10,839 nt of DNA, from contig CAIYZI010000593.1 in assembly GCA_903930665.1 (NCBI GenBank), positions 1 through 10,839 on the forward strand. Direction: 5' to 3'. Shown here one piece after another: positions 1 through 6,570 of this stretch (positions within the stretch are counted from its first letter, which is position 1; every line of letters begins with the position of its first letter). Origin of the DNA: an uncultured beta proteobacterium. Its GTDB lineage: Bacteria; Pseudomonadota; Gammaproteobacteria; Burkholderiales; Burkholderiaceae. The translations under genes and the position numbers were made by a program. The notes under the pieces were generated by a model. The model had not been told where the DNA came from. It made no database searches and saw only the letters and a list, made by a program, of their open reading frames with translations.

Positions 1-1098
1 CAAGCCGGCATGGGACTGGTGGAGGCCATCGACATCCTGCAACAAAAGGCCAAAGACCCGGTCGTCGCTCAAGTGCTGGGCGTCGTGATGGAGCACCTGC
101 GCAGCGGCAAAACGCTGTCCCAGGCGATGGAACTCTCCCATCTGTCTCCAGCGCAGGACGGTGTCAATACGGCGTCAAGCGCAACCGGAGCTGGCGTGGG
201 CCAATATTCCGGCCAAGGCGGCGCTGCAACTCCCGATGCGCAGCCCGCCACTGCGCCAGTCTTTCCCACCTTGCTGATTGCCACCATCCGCTCGGCAGAG
301 CGCACCGGGCAAATCACACCGGCACTGAGCCGCTACCTGGACTACCAGGTCGAGCTCAACGCCGTGCGCGACAAAGTCATTGCCGCAAGCGTGTACCCGG
401 CCTTGCTGTTGGGCCTCGGAGGGCTGGTCATTTTGTTCTTGATGACCTACGTGGTGCCGCGCTTTAGCGCCATCTACGCCGATGTCGGTCAAAACCATCT
501 GCCCCTGCTGTCGCGCTGGCTGATGGAGTGGGGCATTCTGATGAATGAGCACTTGCTGGGCTTTGTCGCCGCTCTGGTTGTCACCATTGGTGGTTGCATG
601 TATGCCTTGAGCCGCAAAACGCTGCAAGCCCGTGTTATGCAGTACCTGTGGAGACTCCCCCGAATCGGAGAGTATTTGCGCACCTACCAATTAGCCCAAT
701 TCGTGCGCACCCTGGCCATGCTGCTCTCGGGGGGTATTCCGCTGGTGCGCGCCTTGGACATGACCTCGGATTTGCTGGCCCAGCCTGCGCTCGCCAGCGG
801 CCTGGTTGCAGCGCGCCAAGCGATTTCGCAGGGAGAGTCGGTCTCGGAAGCTTTTGCCGCGCACGGGCTGGCAACGCCAGTGGGGGTGCGCTTGCTGGTC
901 TCGGGTGAGCGCTCAGGCGACCTGGCACAAGTCATGGGCCGCATTGCCGGGTTTTATGACGCTGAAGTTTCGCGTGCGGTGGCCTGGTTTTCACGTTTGT
1001 TTGAGCCCGTTCTCATGATTGTGATTGGCCTGTCCATTGGGGCCATCATTATTTTGATGTACATGCCCATCTTTGAGCTTGCCGGCAGTATTCAATGA
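1..1098 (+). CDS. gspF: GspF/PilC-family inner-membrane platform protein, 5' end cut by window edge
   Basis: Polytopic inner-membrane protein that anchors the assembly ATPase and feeds pilin-like subunits into the growing filament. The frame is open from base 1 (Q-A-G precedes the Met at base 10), and the first residues already match the middle of the first T2SF domain, so the true start lies upstream and the Met at 10 is internal. Numbering from that Met: first T2SF half at about 1-120, first membrane span 124-150 after the conserved YP pair (129-130), second span 178-200, second T2SF half 224-325 (key part SGGIPLVRALD, 240-250), last span 331-357. A Gly/Ala/Ser/Gln-rich insertion at about 47-83 interrupts the first domain, just before FPTLLIATIRSAERTG. 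The stop overlaps the ATPase start by 4 bases, so the two are probably translationally coupled. Family assignment is secure. Whether it serves T2SS, MSHA or pilus cannot be told from this protein alone. Confidence 0.93.
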   Translation, partial: QAGMGLVEAIDILQQKAKDPVVAQVLGVVMEHLRSGKTLSQAMELSHLSPAQDGVNTASSATGAGVGQYSGQGGAATPDAQPATAPVFPTLLIATIRSAERTGQITPALSRYLDYQVELNAVRDKVIAASVYPALLLGLGGLVILFLMTYVVPRFSAIYADVGQNHLPLLSRWLMEWGILMNEHLLGFVAALVVTIGGCMYALSRKTLQARVMQYLWRLPRIGEYLRTYQLAQFVRTLAMLLSGGIPLVRALDMTSDLLAQPALASGLVAARQAISQGESVSEAFAAHGLATPVGVRLLVSGERSGDLAQVMGRIAGFYDAEVSRAVAWFSRLFEPVLMIVIGLSIGAIIILMYMPIFELAGSIQ

Positions 1099-2951
1099 CG
1101 GTAGCTGCAATGCTCATGGAGACCGAACTGTTTGTGGCCCGCGACAAGGCAGGGCGCGACGTGCCGGCGTTCTGGAGACTCCTGGGCGAACAGCTGGGTG
1201 CCAGCGACGAAGAGTGTTTGCGGCGCGTGGGCGACACGCTGGACATGCCCGTGTTGACGCTGCAAGACTTGCAGGCTCTGGAGAGTGATTTTGAGAGACT
1301 GAACTTTGCAAGCTGCGTGCAACGCTGGGCGGTGGTGTTAAAGAACGGCGTACCTGGTCAGCCTTCGCGCGCACAGTCCGGGGGCGAAGTGGGTCAGGAA
1401 TCAGACGCAGATATTGCCGCGGAAAAATGTGAGCCACTGGAACTGACCGTTGCCTTGGCAGACCCGCTCGATACGGACCTGCAAACGTGGCTTCAGAGTC
1501 AACTGCAGAAGCCGGCGCAACTGATTCGTTCAATACCTGATGTGCACGGCTTAGCTGCTGGCGCCGATGCGCCCGACGGTATCAAAGCAGCCACCGTGCA
1601 AATCCGCTGGTGCGTCGTCCACCCCCAGGACCTGCAAATCTATTTGTCCGCACAAGAGGAGCGGCTGCAGTCCATGAACGCGGCCCTGGCCGATGTCGGG
1701 TTGGATAAGGAAGGTGACGGCGCCATCGTTGACGACCTCACCATGTCCTCCATCGCACGGGACACAAGCCCAATCGTGCGCCTGGTGAACTCCACCATTC
1801 TGGACGCCATGAAGGCCCTGGCCAGCGACATTCACTTGGAGAGTATTGCGCAGGGCCTGCAAATCAAATACCGCATTGACGGCGTTTTAAGCAGCGCAGG
1901 CCAAATGCCGGGTAGAGACGCCGCAAGCCAAGTCGTCTCGCGCATCAAGGTGATGGCTGAACTCGATATATCCGAGCAACGCGTGCCCCAGGACGGTCGG
2001 TTCAAACTCTCGATTCAGGGCCGGGCGGTGGATTTTCGGGTATCAGTCATGCCAAGCCTCTTTGGTGAAGACATTGTGATTCGCATTCTGGACAAGCGCT
2101 CGCTGACCACCCAGATGCAGGCATTGAATCTCGAGCTCCTGGGTTATGACGGGGAGATGCTGCGAAAGCTCAGAAACCTTGCGCGGGAGTCCTACGGGAT
2201 GCTGCTGGTTACCGGTCCCACGGGCAGCGGCAAGACGACCACCCTGTACGCGGCCCTGACCGAAATCAATCACGGGGACCAAAAAATTGTGACCATCGAA
2301 GACCCCATTGAGTACGAGCTCGCCGGCATTCTTCAAATCCCCGTGAACGAAAAGAAGGGACTGACCTTCGCACGCGGGCTGCGCTCCATCCTGCGCCACG
2401 ACCCCGACAAGATTCTGGTGGGCGAAATCCGGGATTCCGAGACGGCGCAGATTGCCATTCAGTCGGCGCTCACCGGACACCTGGTTTTTACCAGTGTGCA
2501 CGCCAACAACGTCTTTGATGTGCTGGGGCGTTTTTTGCACCTGGGAGTGGACACCTACAGCTTTGTATCAGCGCTCAACGGTGTGCTGGCGCAGCGGCTG
2601 GTGCGCATGGTGTGCGGGCAGTGCAAGGAGCGCTACCTTGTGGAGCGACAAGTCCTGAGCAAGGACATTGGACAGGACATTGAAGTGACCCTAGATCAGA
2701 TACCCCTTTACCGAGGCGTGGGCTGCAGCGCGTGCCGCGGCACGGGGTACAAGGGCAGACGGGCCATTTCTGAGCTGCTGCTGCTCGACGACGAACTCAG
2801 AGAATTGATTATTGCCAGAGCGCCCATTCGAGCACTTAAAGAGATGGCCCGCGCCAAGGGGACGGTGTTTTTGCGCGATGCCGCCATTCACGCAGCCTTA
2901 TCGGGTTGGACCACGCTCGACGAGGTCAACCGCGTGGCCTTTGCCCACTGA
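1095..2951 (+). CDS. gspE: GspE/PilB-family assembly ATPase
   Basis: Cytoplasmic hexameric ATPase that powers filament assembly. All family landmarks are visible in 618 residues: a GspE N-terminal domain (about 25-140), the SDIH signature (244-247) opening the N2 domain, Walker A GPTGSGKTT (374-382), Asp box TIEDPIEY (400-407), Walker B LVGEIRD (441-447), His box GHLVFTSVHANN (461-472), and a zinc-binding set C507-x2-C510 and C544-x2-C547. The complete zinc motif is typical of extension ATPases (GspE, PilB, MshE) and argues against a PilT-type retraction motor. The N-terminal domain carries a polar insertion at about 84-112 between two expected strands. The ATG at 1095 overlaps the gspF stop (ATGA). 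No clear Shine-Dalgarno is seen, and ATGs at 1110 and 1116 are alternatives. A 22-base gap separates it from the next gene. Confidence 0.96.
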   Translation: MTVAAMLMETELFVARDKAGRDVPAFWRLLGEQLGASDEECLRRVGDTLDMPVLTLQDLQALESDFERLNFASCVQRWAVVLKNGVPGQPSRAQSGGEVGQESDADIAAEKCEPLELTVALADPLDTDLQTWLQSQLQKPAQLIRSIPDVHGLAAGADAPDGIKAATVQIRWCVVHPQDLQIYLSAQEERLQSMNAALADVGLDKEGDGAIVDDLTMSSIARDTSPIVRLVNSTILDAMKALASDIHLESIAQGLQIKYRIDGVLSSAGQMPGRDAASQVVSRIKVMAELDISEQRVPQDGRFKLSIQGRAVDFRVSVMPSLFGEDIVIRILDKRSLTTQMQALNLELLGYDGEMLRKLRNLARESYGMLLVTGPTGSGKTTTLYAALTEINHGDQKIVTIEDPIEYELAGILQIPVNEKKGLTFARGLRSILRHDPDKILVGEIRDSETAQIAIQSALTGHLVFTSVHANNVFDVLGRFLHLGVDTYSFVSALNGVLAQRLVRMVCGQCKERYLVERQVLSKDIGQDIEVTLDQIPLYRGVGCSACRGTGYKGRRAISELLLLDDELRELIIARAPIRALKEMARAKGTVFLRDAAIHAALSGWTTLDEVNRVAFAH

Positions 2952-2973
2952 AGCGGGTTTTTGATTGCCGGCC

Positions 2974-5040
2974 ATGAAGACCATTTTGCAACGCCCGCGG
3001 CGCTCAACACCCAAAGCGATGACTGAGATGCCCAAGATAAAGGGTACGGGTCCGAAGGCAATGGGTCGTGTCTTAGGGGGGCGTGCCTCAGGTACAGCGC
3101 TGCGTTTAGGAGCGGCGCTGTTGCAATGGATTGGCGCAGTGCCTTCTCGAATATTGAATTTCTTTCGCGACGAATCGGTTGTCGTTTTCACAGTCGATGC
3201 GCACCGTGACGTGGTGGAAACATTGACAGCCAGGCCAGCAAAGCACGGGCCAGCAAAGCGCGGGCAATCAAAGCACTACCAGGTGACGAACTGCCGGGTG
3301 ATTGTTCCCAACGCCTGGGTTGAGTGGGCAAGCATCGCGTGGCTGGGACCCCAACTAAAACCCGATGAGCGTATCGCGTTGATGGTTCAGCGCCTCCATG
3401 CCCTGTATGGGCCGTCGACGGACCGCCACATTGCAGCCAGCAGCCCGCGATTCGGTTGCGCGCAGTGGGTGGCAGCCATCTCCCGACCTCGGTTGCACGG
3501 CATTCAAGCGTTACTGAAGGCACAAGGATTCAAACGCATCGGTGTGGTTCCGGCGCACGCTGCCGCGTGGTCGGCCTATTTGCAGCAAAAGCGCCTTAAT
3601 CACATCTCTGCAGGGCCGCCGGATACGGGGCCGAACCAACACAGTGACCACCTCTTTGCGACCGTTGACGGTGACACGCTCACAGTGTCGTGGAAGAGGT
3701 TTTCGGCAACGGCGCAAGACGGGCGGGGCGCATGGATTGGTCCTGCGATGGGTATCAGAAATATTGGGCTCAGTAACTTCGCCGGTAGTTTGGGTAATGA
3801 CGGGTTTGGACATGGCGCAGATAACGCAAATGCGCAAGGCGAGGTTGACCGCAGCAGTGACCAAGATGGCGTTTCGGCCGATGAGGTCTTAATGGTTGGC
3901 ACTTTTAGTGAAGTCGTTCGCTGCGTGCAACGCGAAGCCATTTTGCAGCGTGTGCTCCACCCCCACATCACCGTCGTTGTTCGAACTGCCGCTTTGATTG
4001 GGAATGGGTCAGCAAAAAGTCTTGGTCAGGCAGCAAAGCGTTTCCCCCATGGATGGGAGGTTTTCAAAACACACGACTGGTCAGCGCTGTCGCCGTTTGG
4101 GTTGGACGTTGACAGTGCGGTGAAAGCTCAACATCGCGCTCGGCCGTGGGGTGTCAATAGGGCACTTGGCGAGTACTTTGCAAAAAAATTATGGCTTGCT
4201 GATTTTGATGTCGATTTATCAAAATCGGTGGCCGATGGGCTCGTTCAACCGCCCTGGTACCGCTGGGCCTTCGCCGCAGCGCTGCTGTGCTGCGTGGCGG
4301 CTGGTCTGGTCTACCAAAAGCAATTAGATCTGATTGCGCAGGCTCAAGAGTTCAATGACAGACAAACTTCTGTGCGCGATGAGAAAGCAAGGCGACTCGG
4401 TGATGTGGTGCAAAGTGCGGCCGACAAAGCCCAGCGCGCACGCTTGCTGCAAGCCGCAAAGAGTCTGTCCATGCCCTGGGAGTCGCTCTTTGAATGCGTC
4501 GAGGCGTCCATGAACCCGGACGTTACGCTTACGCAAATCAAACCCGACGCGCAGGCGCTGGAATTGGTGATTGCGGGTGACGCCCGAACGTTCAAGGCCA
4601 TCGGCGCGATGGTGACCAGCCTTGAAGACAACGGGCAAGTGCGTGGTGCAACGGGTGCAGTCAATGACCCTGTCGCGTCTTCGACCCCGTATGCCCCAAC
4701 GGCAAAAGTACCCGCAATTTCAGCTGCAGCATCAACACCGGCACCGGCACCGGCACCGCCAACTTCCCCGCTGGTAACACCAGTCTCGCCGGCAATGCCA
4801 ATTGCTAACGTCAAGTCCACCGGCGGCTCGGACATTGGTAGTGAGAAAAAGTCCATCAATCCTGCAGGCGTGTGCCGGGATATTCGAAGACCGTATCTCA
4901 GCACCTATGAAATCAATGAGCAGGACCCACTGCGCACGCTGCATTTTGAGATTCACGCCGATTGGCTCAAATCGAGCGTACTCGCACCGGTCTCGGCTGG
5001 TAAGACCCAGGACCCGAATTTGAAGGGGTTGGTGCCATGA
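2974..5040 (+). CDS. PilM/PilN-like (GspL-like) alignment-complex protein, probably a fusion
   Basis: Likely bitopic inner-membrane protein that connects the ATPase to the periplasmic alignment complex. Numbering from the ATG at 2974 (688 aa): a basic N-terminus (1-60), a large cytoplasmic region (about 65-425) in the place of the actin-like PilM/GspL domain, one membrane span (about 429-448), a coiled-coil-like stretch (449-490), then a PilN-like segment (491-556) with PWESLFECVEA and alternating strand/helix. A Pro/Ala/Ser-rich linker (about 562-635) follows, and then a final strand LRTLHFEIHADW (653-664). The linker seems to split the PilN-like fold. Position between gspE and a PilO-like gene supports the role. 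Sequence similarity to PilM is weak by eye, so the actin-like fold is inferred from position and topology. Start uncertain: TTG 2965 has a weak purine-rich stretch 8 bases upstream, and ATGs at 3019, 3028 and 3061 are possible. It contains two short tandem repeats. Confidence 0.75.
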   Translation: MKTILQRPRRSTPKAMTEMPKIKGTGPKAMGRVLGGRASGTALRLGAALLQWIGAVPSRILNFFRDESVVVFTVDAHRDVVETLTARPAKHGPAKRGQSKHYQVTNCRVIVPNAWVEWASIAWLGPQLKPDERIALMVQRLHALYGPSTDRHIAASSPRFGCAQWVAAISRPRLHGIQALLKAQGFKRIGVVPAHAAAWSAYLQQKRLNHISAGPPDTGPNQHSDHLFATVDGDTLTVSWKRFSATAQDGRGAWIGPAMGIRNIGLSNFAGSLGNDGFGHGADNANAQGEVDRSSDQDGVSADEVLMVGTFSEVVRCVQREAILQRVLHPHITVVVRTAALIGNGSAKSLGQAAKRFPHGWEVFKTHDWSALSPFGLDVDSAVKAQHRARPWGVNRALGEYFAKKLWLADFDVDLSKSVADGLVQPPWYRWAFAAALLCCVAAGLVYQKQLDLIAQAQEFNDRQTSVRDEKARRLGDVVQSAADKAQRARLLQAAKSLSMPWESLFECVEASMNPDVTLTQIKPDAQALELVIAGDARTFKAIGAMVTSLEDNGQVRGATGAVNDPVASSTPYAPTAKVPAISAAASTPAPAPAPPTSPLVTPVSPAMPIANVKSTGGSDIGSEKKSINPAGVCRDIRRPYLSTYEINEQDPLRTLHFEIHADWLKSSVLAPVSAGKTQDPNLKGLVP
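3234..3278 (+). repeat. 15-base tandem repeat, three diverging copies, inside the PilM/N-like gene
   Basis: Three consecutive 15-base units begin at 3234, 3249 and 3264. The first two differ at one base (GCCAGCAAAGCACGG against GCCAGCAAAGCGCGG) and the third is more diverged (GCAATCAAAGCACTA). The period is five codons, so the frame is kept. It encodes PAKHG-PAKRG-QSKHY, a basic insertion in the cytoplasmic domain. It probably arose by local duplication. Confidence 0.8.
4735..4758 (+). repeat. Hexanucleotide repeat (GCACCG) in the Pro/Ala linker
   Basis: Three perfect GCACCG units (4741-4758) preceded by one imperfect unit ACACCG (4735-4740). It encodes an alternating Ala-Pro run in the periplasmic linker of the PilM/N-like protein. 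A change in copy number would lengthen or shorten the linker by two residues per unit without a frameshift. Confidence 0.8.
5022..5028 (+). promoter_or_regulatory. Shine-Dalgarno for the PilO-like gene
   Basis: GAAGGGG lies 8 bases upstream of the ATG at 5037, within the 3' end of the preceding gene. It supports the ATGA-overlap start and suggests direct initiation in addition to coupling. Confidence 0.7.
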
Positions 5041-5846
5041 CGCTGAACAGTCCAAATAGTTCGCAGCCGCTTGCGAAGACGAAATCGAGTCCTAGCATCG
5101 GCTTCTTGACGGCGGCGCGGTGGCATTGGGAGCGCGCCCTGTGGACTGTCTCCAGAGGTCTTTCGCGAGGCCGATGGATGGCGTTCACGGCTGCGCTTTT
5201 GATGGCAGCGAGCCTGGGCTTTGTTGGTGCACAGATTTTGCCGATGCAAGCTCGAATCGCGAGTCTGCAGTCGCAAATCGAAGGTGCTGAAACTGGGGGC
5301 GATGCGGGCGTAGTTGCGATCACGGGCTCAGCAAAGAACGCACCTGAACCATTGAATGCCTTTCAAAACTCGATGCGCGGTGGTAGTGTCAGCGCGATGC
5401 CGGGTGGATTGTTGGACAGCCTTCCTGCGATGCCTGAGCGCACAGCGATTCTTCAATCCCTGGTGGATGCGGCACCCAAACACAATCTCTCTATCTCTCA
5501 GGGTCAATACGTCTGGCGTGACGAGAGTAATGACCAGAATGTTGCGGCATTGCAAGCCGATAAGACCGCTGCATTGCAGTCTTCGTCACCATCAACATCA
5601 ACATCAATATCACTATCGCCTTCATCCTCATCTTCACCGCATATTGCAAGCCCATCCCTTGAAGCCCTGCAGTGGGTGGTGCCCGTCAAAGGCAGCTACC
5701 GCGATATTCGCGAATACGTGGGCGAACTGCTTGGTCAAAACCCCTCGTTGGCGCTGGACGCCATCACGTTGGGCAAAAACGGCCCTGCAGGAGCGCGTCT
5801 GGACGCAGACCTGCGCTTTATCCTGTACCTGCGGGGCGGGCAATGA
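5037..5846 (+). CDS. PilO/GspM-like alignment-complex protein
   Basis: Small bitopic inner-membrane protein expected to dimerise with the PilN-like partner and to bind the PilP-like lid. The 269 residues show a cytoplasmic N-terminus (1-47), one membrane span (about 48-67), a short coiled-coil region (68-83) and a periplasmic domain. The C-terminal part, VKGSYRDIREYVGELL (217-232) followed by a strand with LDADLRFILYL (255-265), matches the conserved pattern of PilO/GspM-type ferredoxin-like domains (strand, helix, strand, ending in a polar-hydrophobic strand). A Ser/Thr/Pro-rich insertion at 182-205 separates the two halves and comes from a hexanucleotide repeat. ATG at 5037 overlaps the upstream stop by 4 bases and has a good ribosome binding site. 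Its own stop overlaps the next start in the same way. The assignment rests on topology, motif pattern and gene order. Confidence 0.8.
   Translation: MTLNSPNSSQPLAKTKSSPSIGFLTAARWHWERALWTVSRGLSRGRWMAFTAALLMAASLGFVGAQILPMQARIASLQSQIEGAETGGDAGVVAITGSAKNAPEPLNAFQNSMRGGSVSAMPGGLLDSLPAMPERTAILQSLVDAAPKHNLSISQGQYVWRDESNDQNVAALQADKTAALQSSSPSTSTSISLSPSSSSSPHIASPSLEALQWVVPVKGSYRDIREYVGELLGQNPSLALDAITLGKNGPAGARLDADLRFILYLRGGQ
5591..5620 (+). repeat. Hexanucleotide repeat (ATCAAC-type) in the PilO-like gene
   Basis: Units ATCAAC, ATCAAC, ATCAAT, ATCACT and ATCGCC run in tandem, followed by a TCA/TCC-rich stretch to about 5640. Together they encode the Ser/Thr/Pro-rich segment. The DNA is less GC-rich than its surroundings and uses TCA serine codons almost only, the signature of slippage expansion. 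Confidence 0.8.
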
Positions 5847-6529
5847 GCTCAACCGCAAACCGGGGCGGTCAAGCCATGCGGCACTTTGTGTTGTGGGGGA
5901 CCCTTGCGCTAAGCGTCGGCGCAGCGGTTTATACGTATGTTGAAGACCACAAGAGCGAGGGCGGTGATGGCAGTGATGCACGAGCCACGGATTTGGTTGC
6001 CTCGCCGGTCGTGCGCCCGGGAGCAATGGACCCCAATGCAACCGGGCCAGCTGAACAAGTCCAGCAGCACAACGCGGACAGCACCAATGGCGGCGCTGGA
6101 ACACTTCAACACATGCCCTCAGGTGCCGGCCAGAATGGCGCACCGCTGCGTGATAAATCCACAGTTTTAACGGACCCATTTGCACCGCTGGCGGTCGTGA
6201 TGCCCGTGCAAGCCGCAGCGCCAGCGGCCCCGGTGGTGGTAGCTGCACCTGCCGCGCCGCCCTTGCCGTTCCAGTATGCAGGCAAATTTGAGCAACCGGC
6301 CCCTAAACCCGTTGGCAACTCAGGGGGGAGCGCACAGGGTAAGTCCGACGCATCGCATGGCACGGACACCCAGACCGTGGTGTACCTCACCCGTGGCAAT
6401 GACTCGTACGCCGTGCTGCCGGGAGATGCCATTGATGCCAGCTACCAGTTTGTTGGCATTGAGGGTGAGACGTTGGTGTTCATGTACCTGCCGCTCGCCA
6501 CACGCCAGACCATGCCCTTGCCACCCTGA
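5843..6529 (+). CDS. PilP/GspC-like proline-rich inner-membrane protein
   Basis: Expected periplasmic connector between the PilN/PilO-like pair and the secretin N0 domain. The 228 residues show one N-terminal membrane span (about 13-31), a long disordered region rich in Gly, Asn, Gln and Pro/Ala (35-142) with the TDPFAPL motif (110-116) that is common in PilP-type proteins, and a compact beta-rich C-terminal domain (143-226): FQYAGKFE, VVYLTRGNDSYAVLPGDAID, and LVFMYLPLATRQTMPL. This pattern matches PilP/GspC homology-region-like beta sandwiches. No PDZ domain follows, unlike many GspC proteins. A Gly/Ser/Lys-rich insertion (about 152-175) sits between the first two strands. The frame is open further upstream to 5672, but the ATG at 5843, overlapping the PilO-like stop (ATGA), gives the membrane span its expected position. 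GGGGCGGG lies just 2 bases before it; an ATG at 5876 is an alternative. Confidence 0.78.
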   Translation: MSSTANRGGQAMRHFVLWGTLALSVGAAVYTYVEDHKSEGGDGSDARATDLVASPVVRPGAMDPNATGPAEQVQQHNADSTNGGAGTLQHMPSGAGQNGAPLRDKSTVLTDPFAPLAVVMPVQAAAPAAPVVVAAPAAPPLPFQYAGKFEQPAPKPVGNSGGSAQGKSDASHGTDTQTVVYLTRGNDSYAVLPGDAIDASYQFVGIEGETLVFMYLPLATRQTMPLPP

Positions 6530-6570
6530 ATAACGTCCCTGGCCGACTCCCAATAAACCGAATTGCAAAT

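Noticed and set aside
175..690. Minus-strand open frame (171 codons) opposite gspF
   Set aside because: Opposite conserved GspF sequence; the translation shows no fold signature.
2043..2540. Minus-strand open frame (165 codons) opposite the GspE ATPase motifs
   Set aside because: It overlaps the most conserved part of the ATPase (Walker A to His box), so its openness is a by-product.
4741..4758. CRISPR or other array-like element
   Set aside because: The repeats here and elsewhere in the window are 6-15 bases, directly adjacent and in frame within coding sequence, without spacers.
5672..5842. Upstream extension of the PilP-like gene
   Set aside because: The frame is open, but it would overlap the PilO-like gene by 175 bases and put 57 basic residues before the membrane span. 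The ATGA overlap at 5843 fits the pattern of the operon.
6530..6570. Promoter or terminator between the PilP-like gene and the secretin
   Set aside because: Only 41 bases, without a convincing -35/-10 pair or a stem-loop with a T run. Treated as a plain gap in one operon.
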